NCBI GenBank assembly: GCA_019775845.1
Contig: JADQAV010000014.1
Span: 248,001-312,000, forward strand
Direction: 5' to 3'
Length of the DNA stretch: 64,000 nucleotides
Source of the DNA: Myrmaecium sp. VS I D KN 1
Lineage: Eukaryota > Ascomycota > Dothideomycetes > Valsariales > Valsariaceae
The first letter of the stretch is position 1; each line of letters starts with the position of its first letter. The notes under the pieces were generated by a model. That model saw only the letters and a program-made list of their open reading frames with translations, ran no database searches and was not told where the DNA came from. Both the position numbers and the translations under genes were made by a program. Positions 1-11,096 of this stretch are shown piece by piece.

Positions 1-339
1 CCTATCGAATGATAACGTGCGTACCTTGAGACACCCTGCATCCGGAAGGCTCGCTAATATGTTTGCCCCTTGCAGCTGCGCAACATAAGGAGCCTCCTGC
101 TTGTTTCAAAAAGCAACCAGTTTACCTACGACCTGGCACAACAGGTGCACTTCACCACCCTTCCGCCCTTACACGCCCATGGGCGTTGTCAGAAATAATC
201 CTAGCCAGCCACTGCGCCTAGCTCTACCTACATTCTTTCCGCCTCCGCAGCCTACGGCAGTACGATCGTTCGAAGAAAACGCTACCACCCTTCGCTCCCA
301 CGGCACGCACGGTCGTCTAAGTTTCCGGCGTCACCAGTC
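1..339 (+). promoter_or_regulatory. 5' flank and probable leader of the Ca2+-ATPase gene
   Basis: No gene supported. It holds intron-acceptor-like strings (for example ending near 75 and 250), so part may be a spliced 5' leader. An ATG at 179 opens a 59-codon frame that ends at 355 and so overlaps the main start at 340. Confidence 0.4.
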
Positions 340-3300
340 ATGGCAGAGAATATAGGCGGAAGCGGGCGCAAGTCACCCTCACCCGGTGGTGGCCGTCGAC
401 AGCGCGCTCCTACCATTACCATAGACACATCCGCCGTCAGTAACAACTCCGAGATGAGCAACGCGGTGCCCTTGGAGCAATTGGGAAGTAACGACGGCCC
501 TTCGCAGAACTACCACACAGCTTTCAGGGCTCAAGAACTACCACCGCCGGGCCCTGCGGAACTTCGCGGGGCCAATTCTTTCGACAGTCGAGAAAGCAGA
601 CCGACGTCGCCACATAATGTTTCGTCTCCAACCTTCAGGTCTCCCGATCCGCACAATTTCCTTTCGGTACCCATGTCTCGGTCACGAGGCAACTCCTTGG
701 ATTCCACTTCGGAGAACGGACAGTCGTCGGCTTCCAGCGCTAGCGAGACCTACGTGAACAGTCCTTCCATCGCAGAGCGGTCGAAGCTTTCGGGGAACCT
801 TGATGGCGCAGAGATATTGAATGACGAAGAGGCACTCCGTCCCAGTAAAGATGAGGAAGCTGATTTTCACGTCGAAGACAACAAGTTCGCCTTTTCTCCC
901 GGTCAGTTGAAGAAGCTGTTCAACCCGAAGAGCCTTGGTGCTTTCCATGCTCTGGGCGGGCTGTCGGGTCTTGAGAGGGGTCTTCGGACGGATAGGCAAT
1001 CCGGTCTGAGCATGGAAGAAAAGACCGTCGATGGATACGTTTCTTTTGAGGAAGCAAGCGCACAGGACGTGACGAGGACAACGGAGACATCAAAATCGAC
1101 CCATCGTGTAACGGAGACCACCGACCCACCACATGTCGACCCGGAGACCTCTTTTGTGGACAGGAAACGCGTCTTCGGCGTGAACGAGATTCCTGCGCGC
1201 CCTACGAAAACCTTTCTGCAATTGGCTTGGATGGCCTACAACGACAAAGTCATCATTATGTTGACGGCGGCCGCTATCATCTCTCTCGCCCTTGGACTGT
1301 ACCAGACGTTCGGCCAGAAGCATGAGCCTGGCGAGCCGAAAGTGGAGTGGGTCGAAGGTGTCGCTATCATTGTCGCTATCCTAATCGTCGTGATTGTAGG
1401 CGCTCTCAACGACTGGCAAAAGGAGAGGCAGTTCGCACGCCTGAACAGGAAGAAGGAGGATCGAAACTTCAAAGTCATTCGCTCGGGCATCACGCAGCAG
1501 ATCAACGTTCACGACATCCTGGTCGGTGATGTTTGTCACCTGGAGCCCGGCGAGATGGTACCGGCCGATGGCATCTTTATCGAGGGCCACAACGTCAAGT
1601 GCGACGAATCCTCTGCTACTGGAGAGTCGGACCTGCTCAAGAAGACTCCTGCTGATGATGTCTTCCGGGCCTTGGAGAACCATCAGAGCGTTAGGAAGAT
1701 GGACCCCTTCATTCTCTCCGGCGCCAAAGTCTCTGAAGGTGTTGGCACGTTCCTTGTCACTGCCGTTGGACCCCATTCCACCTATGGTCAGACTATGATG
1801 TCGCTCAACGAGGAGAGCGAAACGACCCCCCTGCAGATGAAGCTCAACACCCTTGCGGAATACATTGCTAAGCTCGGCGGAGCTGCGGCCCTCGCATTGT
1901 TCGTTGTACTCTTCATCGAGTTCTTGGTCCGCCTTCGTGGCAGTGACCAGACTGCCGCGGAAAAGGGCCAGGATTTCCTCAACATCCTGATCGTCGCAAT
2001 CACCGTCATCGTGGTTGCTGTTCCCGAAGGTCTTCCTCTCGCAGTAACGTTGGCTCTGGCTTTTGCAACCACTCGAATGATGAAGGACAACAATCTTGTC
2101 CGTGTGCTCCGATCTTGCGAGACGATGGGAAACGCAACTACTGTCTGCTCCGATAAAACTGGTACCTTGACTCAGAATAAAATGAGCGTGGTCGCTGGTG
2201 CGTTGGGGACAGCCTTACGGTTTGGAGATAAGACGGCTATGCCAACCTCCGATCCGGCTGATGATGCCACCAAGGGAAAAGCGCCTGCCGCTGCTGGGGC
2301 GGATGTTAGTGATGTCTCTCCTAGCGAATTTGTGTCGAACCTCAGCTCGGAAGTCAAGAGTCTCCTTGTACAGTCAATCGCTATCAACTCTACCGCCTAT
2401 GAAGGCCAAGACGACGGAAAGCCTGCCTTCATCGGATCCAAGACCGAGACTGCTTTGTTGAGCTTTGCTCGCGACTATCTTGGCATGGGTCCCGTGAGCA
2501 CTGAACGCTCGAACGCACCTACTGTTCAGTTTGTCCCTTTCGATTCTGGCAGGAAGTGCATGGCTGCCGTCGTGAAGCTCGAGGATGGCAGGTACCGGAT
2601 GTATGTCAAGGGTGCTTCGGAGATTCTCCTGGAAAAATGCACTCGCATCATCGCCGACCCGACTGAGGGTACCGCTGCCATCGAGCTGCAAGCAGACAAG
2701 AGGAAGACGATCACCGATCTCATCTCTACCTATGCGTCCCGCTCTCTGCGTACCATCGGTCTCCTTTTCCGCGATTTCGACAGCTGGCCTCCCAAGGGCA
2801 CTCGCAGGCAAGAAGATGATCCGTCACAGGCTGAATTCGATGACGTTTTCAAGGACATGACGTTCCTTGCCGTTGTCGGTATCCAGGATCCCTTGCGCGA
2901 GGGAGTGCGCGAAGCTGTCGAAAAGTGTCAGAAGGCCGGCGTTTTCGTCCGCATGGTTACTGGCGACAATGTCTTGACGGCTAAGGCTATCGCTAATGAC
3001 TGTGGCATTCTTCACCCGGGCGGCCTAGTCTTGGAAGGTCCGAAGTTTCGGAAGATGTCTCGGATGGAGATGAGACAGGTTATTCCGAAACTCTGCGTGC
3101 TCGCTCGGTCTAGTCCCGAGGACAAGCGTATCCTGGTCAAGACGTTGAAAGAGATGGGTGAGACTGTGGCTGTGACGGGTGACGGCACGAATGATGCGCC
3201 GGCTCTGAAGACGGCTGATGTCGGGTTTTCTATGGGTATCGCCGGTACTGAGGTCGCCAAGGAGGCTTCCGCTATCATCTTGATGGATGATAACTTCTCC

Positions 3301-4608
3301 TCCATCGTCAAAGCTCTTCTGTGGGGACGTGCCGTGAACGACGCCGTCAAGAAGTTTCTTCAGTTCCAGATCACCGTTAACATCACCGCTGTCTTCTTGA
3401 CATTTGTGTCTGCAGTGGCCAGTTCGGACCAGGAATCGGTCCTTTCGGCTGTTCAGCTGCTCTGGGTCAACCTGATTATGGATACGTTCGCTGCTCTTGC
3501 CTTGGCAACCGATCCTCCTACCCCTAGCTTGCTGGAACGGAAGCCTGAAACGAAGAAGGCGCCACTCATCTCCATCACGATGTGGAAGATGATCATTGGG
3601 CAGGCCATCTATCAGCTTGTGGTCACGTTTGTCCTCCATTTCGCTGGTGAGAAGATCTTCTCCTACGAAAGCGAGCGCGAGAAGGACCAGATGAGCACCG
3701 TGGTCTTCAACACGTTCGTCTGGATGCAGATCTTTAACCAGCTCAACAACAGGCGTCTGGATAACAAGTTCAACATCTTTGAAGGCCTTCACCGGAACTA
3801 CTTTTTCATGCTCATCAGTTTGATCATGGTCGGCGGCCAGGTTCTGATCATCTTTATTGGTGGTGCGGCCTTTAAGGTCAACCGACTCAACGGCGCACAG
3901 TGGGGTTATTCCATCGTGCTGGGTGCGATATCCATTCCGATCGGTGTCATAATTCGTCTCATCCCTGATGAACTCATCCGTAAACTGATTCCAGACGCGC
4001 TGGTGCGGAAGAGTGAACGTCCCGAGATCATGGTGGAAGGCACGGATTTCCAATGGAATCCGGCGCTGATGGAGATCCGCAACGAGCTACAGTTCTACTC
4101 GAAGATCCGTGGCGGTCGTATCTCGAGTCTGAAGTACAAGGTCACGGCTCCCTTCCGACGGAGCGACCATTCTCTGCCTTCAACTCCGCTTGTCGAAGGC
4201 AGTGAACACGAACACTTGACTCCGACGCCTTCCACCCCTGATTCCAAGCACCGTGTGCGCACGCGATCCCGTTCCAACTCGGCGTTTGGACCAGCAGCTG
4301 CGATGGCTGGTGTGATTGCCGGTAGTATCGCCGGCTGGTCTCCCATCGACCGTGGACACGGAGACGACGACTCGTTGAGATTCACGCGCAGTCGAAGCAA
4401 GTCCGATTTGGAAGGTCAAGAGGGCATCGATCTTCATCCGGATACGAGGCCGGATGATCCTGTCATCGTCGGAAACCCGCAGTCTTTGAGACTACCTCCC
4501 AGTCAGTCCAAGGACACCACGCCGGACTTCCCTACAGGCCCTTTCTCGGGTTATCCGAACGTGGAGCGCGGCCCTGATAATGGCAAGGGCAAAGATGCGA
4601 GTCCTTGA
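340..4608 (+). CDS. PMC1: P-type Ca2+-ATPase, vacuolar PMC1/PMCA type
   Basis: A single uninterrupted frame of 1422 aa. It should pump cytosolic Ca2+ into the vacuole (P2B ATPase). Visible motifs are PEGLP at about residues 562-566 in the ion-binding M4 helix, the phosphorylation site DKTGTLT with Asp605, the ATP-binding KGASE segment, and the hinge TGDGTNDAP at about 946-954. Ten membrane helices fit the hydrophobic blocks at about 295-370, 510-575 and 1005-1215. The N-terminal 250 residues are Ser/Pro-rich and probably regulatory. The last 150 residues are basic/serine-rich with RSRS stretches. The length suits filamentous-fungal Pmc1 homologues. The start at 340 is the first ATG in frame. 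It lies head-to-tail with a Yvc1-type Ca2+-release channel. Family certain; vacuolar location is inferred from the family. Confidence 0.96.
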   Translation: MAENIGGSGRKSPSPGGGRRQRAPTITIDTSAVSNNSEMSNAVPLEQLGSNDGPSQNYHTAFRAQELPPPGPAELRGANSFDSRESRPTSPHNVSSPTFRSPDPHNFLSVPMSRSRGNSLDSTSENGQSSASSASETYVNSPSIAERSKLSGNLDGAEILNDEEALRPSKDEEADFHVEDNKFAFSPGQLKKLFNPKSLGAFHALGGLSGLERGLRTDRQSGLSMEEKTVDGYVSFEEASAQDVTRTTETSKSTHRVTETTDPPHVDPETSFVDRKRVFGVNEIPARPTKTFLQLAWMAYNDKVIIMLTAAAIISLALGLYQTFGQKHEPGEPKVEWVEGVAIIVAILIVVIVGALNDWQKERQFARLNRKKEDRNFKVIRSGITQQINVHDILVGDVCHLEPGEMVPADGIFIEGHNVKCDESSATGESDLLKKTPADDVFRALENHQSVRKMDPFILSGAKVSEGVGTFLVTAVGPHSTYGQTMMSLNEESETTPLQMKLNTLAEYIAKLGGAAALALFVVLFIEFLVRLRGSDQTAAEKGQDFLNILIVAITVIVVAVPEGLPLAVTLALAFATTRMMKDNNLVRVLRSCETMGNATTVCSDKTGTLTQNKMSVVAGALGTALRFGDKTAMPTSDPADDATKGKAPAAAGADVSDVSPSEFVSNLSSEVKSLLVQSIAINSTAYEGQDDGKPAFIGSKTETALLSFARDYLGMGPVSTERSNAPTVQFVPFDSGRKCMAAVVKLEDGRYRMYVKGASEILLEKCTRIIADPTEGTAAIELQADKRKTITDLISTYASRSLRTIGLLFRDFDSWPPKGTRRQEDDPSQAEFDDVFKDMTFLAVVGIQDPLREGVREAVEKCQKAGVFVRMVTGDNVLTAKAIANDCGILHPGGLVLEGPKFRKMSRMEMRQVIPKLCVLARSSPEDKRILVKTLKEMGETVAVTGDGTNDAPALKTADVGFSMGIAGTEVAKEASAIILMDDNFSSIVKALLWGRAVNDAVKKFLQFQITVNITAVFLTFVSAVASSDQESVLSAVQLLWVNLIMDTFAALALATDPPTPSLLERKPETKKAPLISITMWKMIIGQAIYQLVVTFVLHFAGEKIFSYESEREKDQMSTVVFNTFVWMQIFNQLNNRRLDNKFNIFEGLHRNYFFMLISLIMVGGQVLIIFIGGAAFKVNRLNGAQWGYSIVLGAISIPIGVIIRLIPDELIRKLIPDALVRKSERPEIMVEGTDFQWNPALMEIRNELQFYSKIRGGRISSLKYKVTAPFRRSDHSLPSTPLVEGSEHEHLTPTPSTPDSKHRVRTRSRSNSAFGPAAAMAGVIAGSIAGWSPIDRGHGDDDSLRFTRSRSKSDLEGQEGIDLHPDTRPDDPVIVGNPQSLRLPPSQSKDTTPDFPTGPFSGYPNVERGPDNGKGKDASP

Positions 4609-6402
4609 ACGGAGAATGGTGGCTTATGAACCGTGGCTGTGTGACTCCCTTTCGCGGGCTCTAACGGTCCCGCTGCATACGATGTTGTCTTTCTGATGTC
4701 TCCTTTCCCTTCCCCTTCCCTCTTTTTCTTTTCGGACACACAGGCTTTGTAAATACCCGATCAAGGTATTGCGGAATGGCGCTCGGGGCGTTTCTTATCA
4801 CTACTACTACTTCCACTACTACTACCACCACTACCCCCTGATACGGGCGGCGACGGGGGTGTGAGGGTCTCTGGAAACGGGCAATGGGGGCGGGGGGGCA
4901 TCCTTATACCTTTCTTTGTTTTCCCCCCCCTCTTTCTTTGACTAATGGCGTTACTTCACGATTCTTTTTTCCATTCATCAAGAAAGACCATTCAACAAGC
5001 GGTTTGAAAGTTTCAGGTAGGCGCGCCGTTTTTTTGACGGCGGCGGAAAAATGAAGGATTCCCACATGCTTTTTTTCTTCTCTTCTCTCTTCTTTTTTTT
5101 CCTGTTCACAACCCCCTTTTCTCCCTTCCTCCCTCGTACCTATTCACCTCACCTTGTTCGTTTGCTGTACTACTACCTTACTACTACTACCGCTACTACC
5201 TACTGCTGCTGCTGCTACTGAGTACCTATTAGACCGTTGTTATCTCTGAGCGGTTTTGGGCTCCTGGACTTTCTTATTTTTATATGCGGTTCTCTCGTTT
5301 ACCTTTTTTGAAGAGCGTTTCAGGTGAAAGGAGAATGGAAACTCATCATTTAAGGAGGGTTGTTCTCAGTGTCCATCCATGTCTGAGGAAACTCCATCTC
5401 GGGAACCGCTCACCCGCTCTAGCCGCATGCAGTCGGGGAATTTCAGGGTACAGGGTTCCAGGGTGCAATGCACTAAACTCCGCGGGTTCTTATCTTATCG
5501 CCTCTCGTCAACGGCCCGTGTGTTGACCGCCCCCCAGTCCATCGCGATCGCTGCATCCATCATCCATCATCTATCATCACGTCCTGTGATTTCTGTCAGC
5601 TGTGGGTGACCACCACGTGATCTGATTGATTCACCCTTGCGTGCTCCGTCTGTACTGCCTGCGGCGTCATACATAATCTTACGTCTTGTCTTTTGTGCGC
5701 GGGACGGGACGACTTCGACTGTTTACATGCTGTACTCGTCTATCCTATGTTTACTACTATCCGTACTATCACTGCTACCATCTGTATCATGAACACCGTG
5801 ACCCATGGCATAAAAATTGTCTGCCACCACACCTTCTCGTCGCGGTCTCTGTCCGGCTGGATCACGGCGGGAAGAATTTTGTTTCCCTTTTGGCCCATCC
5901 CGTCCATGTTTCACCCACGCCCAGCCCGGCCGATGGTGCCGCGGTTGACCTCTGACCTCTGACCTCCCCACAGCCGGGGCCGGGGTTTATTTATCTTGTC
6001 TCCAAGCAGCCACACCTCCACCATCCATCGTTTACCCACCTGATCGCCCGCCCTCTCTCTCTCTTTCTCTCTCTGCTCTCTTTCACCGCATCCTTCACCG
6101 TTTCTCTCTTCCCTTCCCTTTTTCCTCTTTTCCTCTTTTTCCTTCCTCCTGTTCCCCCCCTGTTTGCCCCCACCTCCTCGCCGCGCGCGCACGCCCACAG
6201 TCGCTATTCCTTACCTCCTCCCCCCGCCTGTTCCCCTCCTCGTCGACCTGTGGGGCCTCTTCTTCTGCTTCCTGTACATTCAGCAGCAGTGGCAGCACCA
6301 GGATCAGGACCAGCACGAGCACCAGCCAGGCCGCCGAAGACCGTTTTTCCCCCTACGTAGACGACGTACCCGCCCCGCCCGTACCCGTGACCTCTGCGGC
6401 CC
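4609..6402. promoter_or_regulatory. Intergenic region: 3' end of the Ca2+-ATPase gene and promoter of the TRP channel
   Basis: About 1.8 kb with no supported gene. It contains ACT/ACC trinucleotide tracts (about 4799-4842 and 5168-5220), T- and C-homopolymers, and a long plus-strand pyrimidine tract (about 6050-6170) just before the TRP start, as is common in the leaders of plus-strand fungal genes. Confidence 0.5.
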
Positions 6403-9400
6403 ATGTTCGCATCTCTCCTCCGCCACGCACGATGCAGGAAGCACCGCGATCATAGCGACTCGGACGATGCGCCCCTCCTGCCCGGCCGAGGTGGATACCG
6501 TGACCGCGACCGCGGGAGGCAGCAGCGCGAGCCGGCGGCTTATAACGCTTCGGAGGAGGGCGGTGCAGGTGCTGGTGGTGGTGGCGGAGGTGCTGAGGGG
6601 TACGAGGGTGAGGGCGAAGACGAGGATGAGGAGGATATGCCGTTGTTGCCGCTTTTTTCGAGCGAGTACTTGGGTCAGTGCTCTCTCTCCCTTTCGCTGC
6701 TGTCGGTGGCACTTCCTTCAGGCCATTTTTGTTGGCATGGATCTCACCGCGGCCTGGTGGATCTGTCCGTTTGTGCTTTAACTGACTTATGCCTTGTCGC
6801 GCAGATCGCCTGCCTGTCTACCATGATACCCATGCCATACGTCTACTGGTGGTTCAACGATGCGAGACCACGCTCTCCTGGGACCAGCTCCGGTCCCCGC
6901 AGATATCGCAGTTCCTCGTCAAGCCGATCCAACAACGGATACAAAGCAATTTCTCACGGGCGACGCTGTTTGCGCTCATGTCCAACTGCCTCCAATTCCA
7001 GCGGGAAGGTCGAATGAACCCCGGCAATATCGGTGTCAGTAAAACCAGGGCGATGATTTGCGAACTGCTCGCCATGCGGCTGCTGAAGGAGTTCTCGACG
7101 AGGGAGTTGATCGACGCTTTGTCCTATGACTTCGATCCTCTCCAAGGCTTCAACTCTCCTGGGACGACCATCTCTCCGGGTCAGTTCAGGAAATTGTCGT
7201 CGCGATCGACAAGGATCTCGACGATCGAAGTGGCGATCCGTGCGCAGGCGAAGAAGTTCCTGGCTCACCCTCTGGTGGTACAGCAATTGGAAGCCATTTG
7301 GGCAGGCACCATTGTCTTCCATAATTCGGGCGACTACATACATCGGAGGCCGGAGACGCCCAGACAGGTCAGAGGCTATGGAGCCATCGCTTCCCCGGCG
7401 ACAGACGTCCTTCCCAAAGAGCAGACCATGGCTGCGTTTGAGTTACAAAATCGGCGGACCGTGATCCTGTATGATCCGCACGACTCGTCGATCTTCAAGC
7501 TCTCGCGCCTGCGCGTTCCCCGGTACAGGCAGCTCTTCTCGACCATCTCCTTCGCGATCATGCTGTGTCTCTTTCTTGCCGTCCTCTCCCAGAAGTCCCT
7601 CGACATCACCACCATCGAAGTCATCTTCTGGTTCTGGAGCGCTGGTTTCATGCTCGACGAGATCGTCGGTTTCACCGAGCAAGGGTTCGGGCTGTATATC
7701 ATGAGCGTGTGGAACGCCATTGACTTGGGCATCTTGCTTCTCTTCGTCGTTTACTATGTCCTCCGGCTCTATGGCATCCTGATGCCTGATGTGCACAAGG
7801 CCTACATCGCCAGCATGGCTTACGACGTGCTCGCGTCGACCGCCGTCCTGCTGTTCCCGCGCGCCTTCTCCGTGCTGGACCACTACCGCTATTTCTCCCA
7901 GCTGCTGATCGCGTTTCGCATGATGGCCATGGATCTGGTCGCCATCATGGTTTTGATCATCATCGCGTGCAGTGGCTTCTTCGTCGCGTTCACGCTCTCG
8001 TTCAGCGACGACGACTTCGACGCGGGCTCCGGGGCGTACGCGCTGTTCCAGTTGCTGATGGGATTCACGCCGACGGCGTGGCAGATGTGGGGCACCTTGA
8101 ACCCGCTGGGCAAGACCATCCTGACTCTCTTCCTCTTCATTTGTCACTTTCTCATCGTGACGATTCTTATCACAGTAAGTTGAATTCGCTCTAAGGTATC
8201 TTGGCGATCTACTTTGCTAACAAACACAAGGTTCTCACCAATTCTTTCATGGCTGTAGTCCAGAACGGGAACGAGGAGCATCAGTACCTCTTCGCCATCA
8301 ACACCCTTTCAATGGTGAAATCGGATGCTTTGTTCTCGTACATCGCTCCTACTAATATCATCGGATGGCTCCTTACTCCTCTGCGATATGTCCTGAGCTT
8401 TAGACGCTTTGTCCGCCTCAACCGGACGGTCATCAAGATCACACATCTACCGGTCTTACTCTGCATCTTCGTATATGAACGACTGATCTTGTCTCACGGC
8501 ACGTACGAGCCGACCGATCTAGTAGAGCAAAGAGGAAGAGAGCCGGTACGGGTACCGGCTTTCAGCATACGCGGGCCGAACGATATGTTCAGTCCCGGGA
8601 CGAGGCTGCGCGAACCGTCCATCACTACGTTCCAGAAAGACCGTGCGCTGGAAGAAGTATTTCGAAGACCTTTCAATAACCAATGCGTAGACAAGATCGT
8701 ACGCGACGATGCTATAGAAGATAGAAGGAAGACGAGCAACGTTGTCCGCGATTGGATGCGGGCTATGGGGCCAGACGAGCGGGCTGAATCGCCGGCCGAG
8801 CAGCCTCGATCGGTGATAGAACGGTTAGAGACGCGGAGGCCTCGATTTAGACGGGCGGAGACTCACCAGGGCCTGCTGTCTCGTTGGCGGACTATCTCAC
8901 CTTTGCCTCATTCCATCGTGTCTGAGCCGGAAGAGAGGTTCACGCATGAGTCGCATCGATCGGCGTCGCAGTTGCGACAGCAGCGACAGCCGGGCAGTCC
9001 GGTGGATACGGATCAGGTGCTCGCTGAAGCCAGACATGAAGATCAGCGCGCACATGACGGAGATGATGAGTTCAACATCTACGAGGAGACTTCCCAGAAC
9101 AACGAGACCACGACGAATGACGGTTCGGATAAGGAGAATGAGAGTCGACCGACGAGTAAGCTTCCATCCGAGGACGATGAAGAGTTCTTCCGGACGCCAT
9201 TAACAGCAATACCGACGGGCTCTTACTTCTCCGACCGTGACGAGCGTTTTCAGGAGCGTCTCTCGAGCGGCAGTGGTACCCCAAGTCGCCCCCGAGCATT
9301 GCGCCCTCGAGGCCATCAACGACACTCTTCCACCAACACCGTCCTGTTCAGTCCGGCTCCTTCAAACCACCCTGCCTCGCGTCCCGTCTCCCCCAAAAAA

Positions 9401-10213
9401 CGAGCGCGGGCACTCCGCAGTGGCACCGCCACCCCAGGCAACGGTCGACGCACCCCCAAACGCAGCTCCAACCTCTGGTCCGGACCGACGCCCACCGCGT
9501 CCCGCCCACGCACCGCCGTTTCCGGCAAGGACGTCTGGCACGGCTCCGAGCCCAGCCACTCTCCCCGCCACATGCTCGCGCAGCGCAACCGACGCTCCCA
9601 GCAACAGCAGCAGCAGCAGCACCCGAACCTCGACCGCCTCCCTTCCTTCAACGCCGCCGCCCTTGACCTCGCCTCCGACCTGGGCGACAACAAGTACAGC
9701 TACGACCCGTTCGGCACGCTCGCCGGCGGCATCCCCGCCAGCTTCGACACCCAGCTCGAGCTAGCCGCCGCAGCAGCGGAAGCCCATCGCAACCGCGGCG
9801 GTGGCGGTGGTGGCGGCCCTCCTCTCCCTGCCGTCCCCGCGGCCGCCGCGGACGGCGATCTCGTCGGCCGGCTCGTGCTCGCGCGCATGAGCACCCTCGA
9901 AGAGGGCTTCCGCGAAGTCATCCGCGAGGTCAAAGAACTGAAGAGCAGCGGCGGGGCCGGCAGCAGCGTCGCGGCGCCTACCACCACCACCGCCACCGCC
10001 ACCACGACGGCGACGCCGAGCCAGGCGGATGTCAGGCTGAGCAGCTTCACCTCCGCTGGCACGTCGGCTTCGGCGATGGCGCGCCGGATGGCGAGGGCGA
10101 AGGGAAAGGGAAAGGGGAAAGGCAGGGCCCGGACGGGACCGAGTTCGAGGGATGGCGGTGATGAGACGAGTTCGGAGGGCGGCGTGGAGGGGTTGTCGAG
10201 CTTGAGTGTTTGA
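6403..10213 (+). CDS. Yvc1-type TRP cation channel, copy 1 (3 exons)
   Basis: Exons 6403-6673, 6805-8174 and 8231-10213 join in frame to 1207 aa, ending in TGA. Donors are GTCAGT and GTAAGT. Yvc1-type TRP channels release Ca2+ from the vacuole and respond to stretch and PI(3,5)P2. The soluble N-terminal region (about 90-320) is followed by six membrane segments (about 330-550). The last one crosses the exon 2/3 junction, reading ...LITVLTNSF. A conserved post-S6 stretch follows, rich in LRYVLSF and ITHLP-like blocks. The C-terminal 560 residues are low-complexity: a CAG-coded polyGln, a Gly run, a short coiled coil at about 1097-1122 and a basic GKGKGKG tail. Exon 1 codes for a Gly/Glu-rich leader of about 90 aa. 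The cytosolic tail is much longer than in the second copy at 49.9 kb. Family confident; exact location inferred. Confidence 0.93.
9599..9622 (+). repeat. CAG/CAA tract coding polyglutamine
   Basis: A short glutamine run in the cytosolic tail of TRP copy 1. Its repeat number may vary between strains. Confidence 0.85.
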
Positions 10214-11096
10214 GATGGCGTTCCATCTCCCTTTTTGATGGTTTCTGAAGCGGTTGGTTCTCCGTCCTCCCGGTGCTCCTGTCGGGGTTCTCTTCCTTCC
10301 TCCCCGCCGTTTCCTCAGCTGTTTCCGGATCGGACCGACGATCGATTTCGATCCCTGGACCGCACGGGAACCGGTGGTTGGCGGTATCCGCTCGCCATTC
10401 TGTTCTCCGTACCTTTTTTGTCATTAGTTTCTGCCTGTTTTCCTGCATTCTCATGCCTGCAACTCTTCTTTCCTTCTTGTTTCTCTGTTTGTTTCCTCTT
10501 CTCTCGTGCGTTCCGTCTCTTTTTACTCTCTGGGATACCCCTTTCTTCCTCTCTTTCTCTTCCTTTTTTTTCCATCTTTCTTTTTCTGGGTGGGTGGGTT
10601 GGTGCGTCATGTATTATATCGTCCATCCCATCTCTTTCTCGGTTCACGGTTGGCGCAATCCTCTTTTTTCTCTCATCTCAGCCTCGGATGAAGGCGACGT
10701 TCTTGCATTTCGTAGAGAGACGAAAGAAAACGATGCCATGATGACTGGCGACGTTTCTTATAATATCGCAAGGTGCAGTGCCGTATAATGATGCTGAATG
10801 CGATTGACATACCTAAATCCCCTTTTTCCTTTTTTCCCTTTCTCCTTTCTTTTCTTTTCTACTAATCCCCCGCTTCCGGATCGCGCGTGCACCTTCTCTC
10901 GTTTCCTCTAACCCGTCCTCTCTGTGAAACGCCTCGTTATCGTGGTATCGAGCGATCAAAACAGCAACCGCAGCAAGACAAAACATGCTTTCATAATTCC
11001 ACCTGCTCGCTATTCAATGCCAACAAAACAGTGTCGCCGATCTCGCCGATAGTGATGGACCATAACGCGTCCGAAACCGTCCTACTCTCACTGCGC
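10214..11096. other. Convergent intergenic region (TRP copy 1 / CHO2)
   Basis: Two genes end here facing each other. It is T/C-rich with several T-runs (10480-10580, 10830-10860). No supported gene. Confidence 0.5.

Noticed and set aside
3025-4053. 342-codon open frame antisense to the Ca2+-ATPase gene
   Set aside because: It has no recognisable domain and is charged/His-rich text of the kind produced opposite a codon-biased gene. A shadow.
4799-5220. Trinucleotide tracts considered as a CRISPR-like or satellite array
   Set aside because: Simple interrupted microsatellites without regular repeat-spacer structure.
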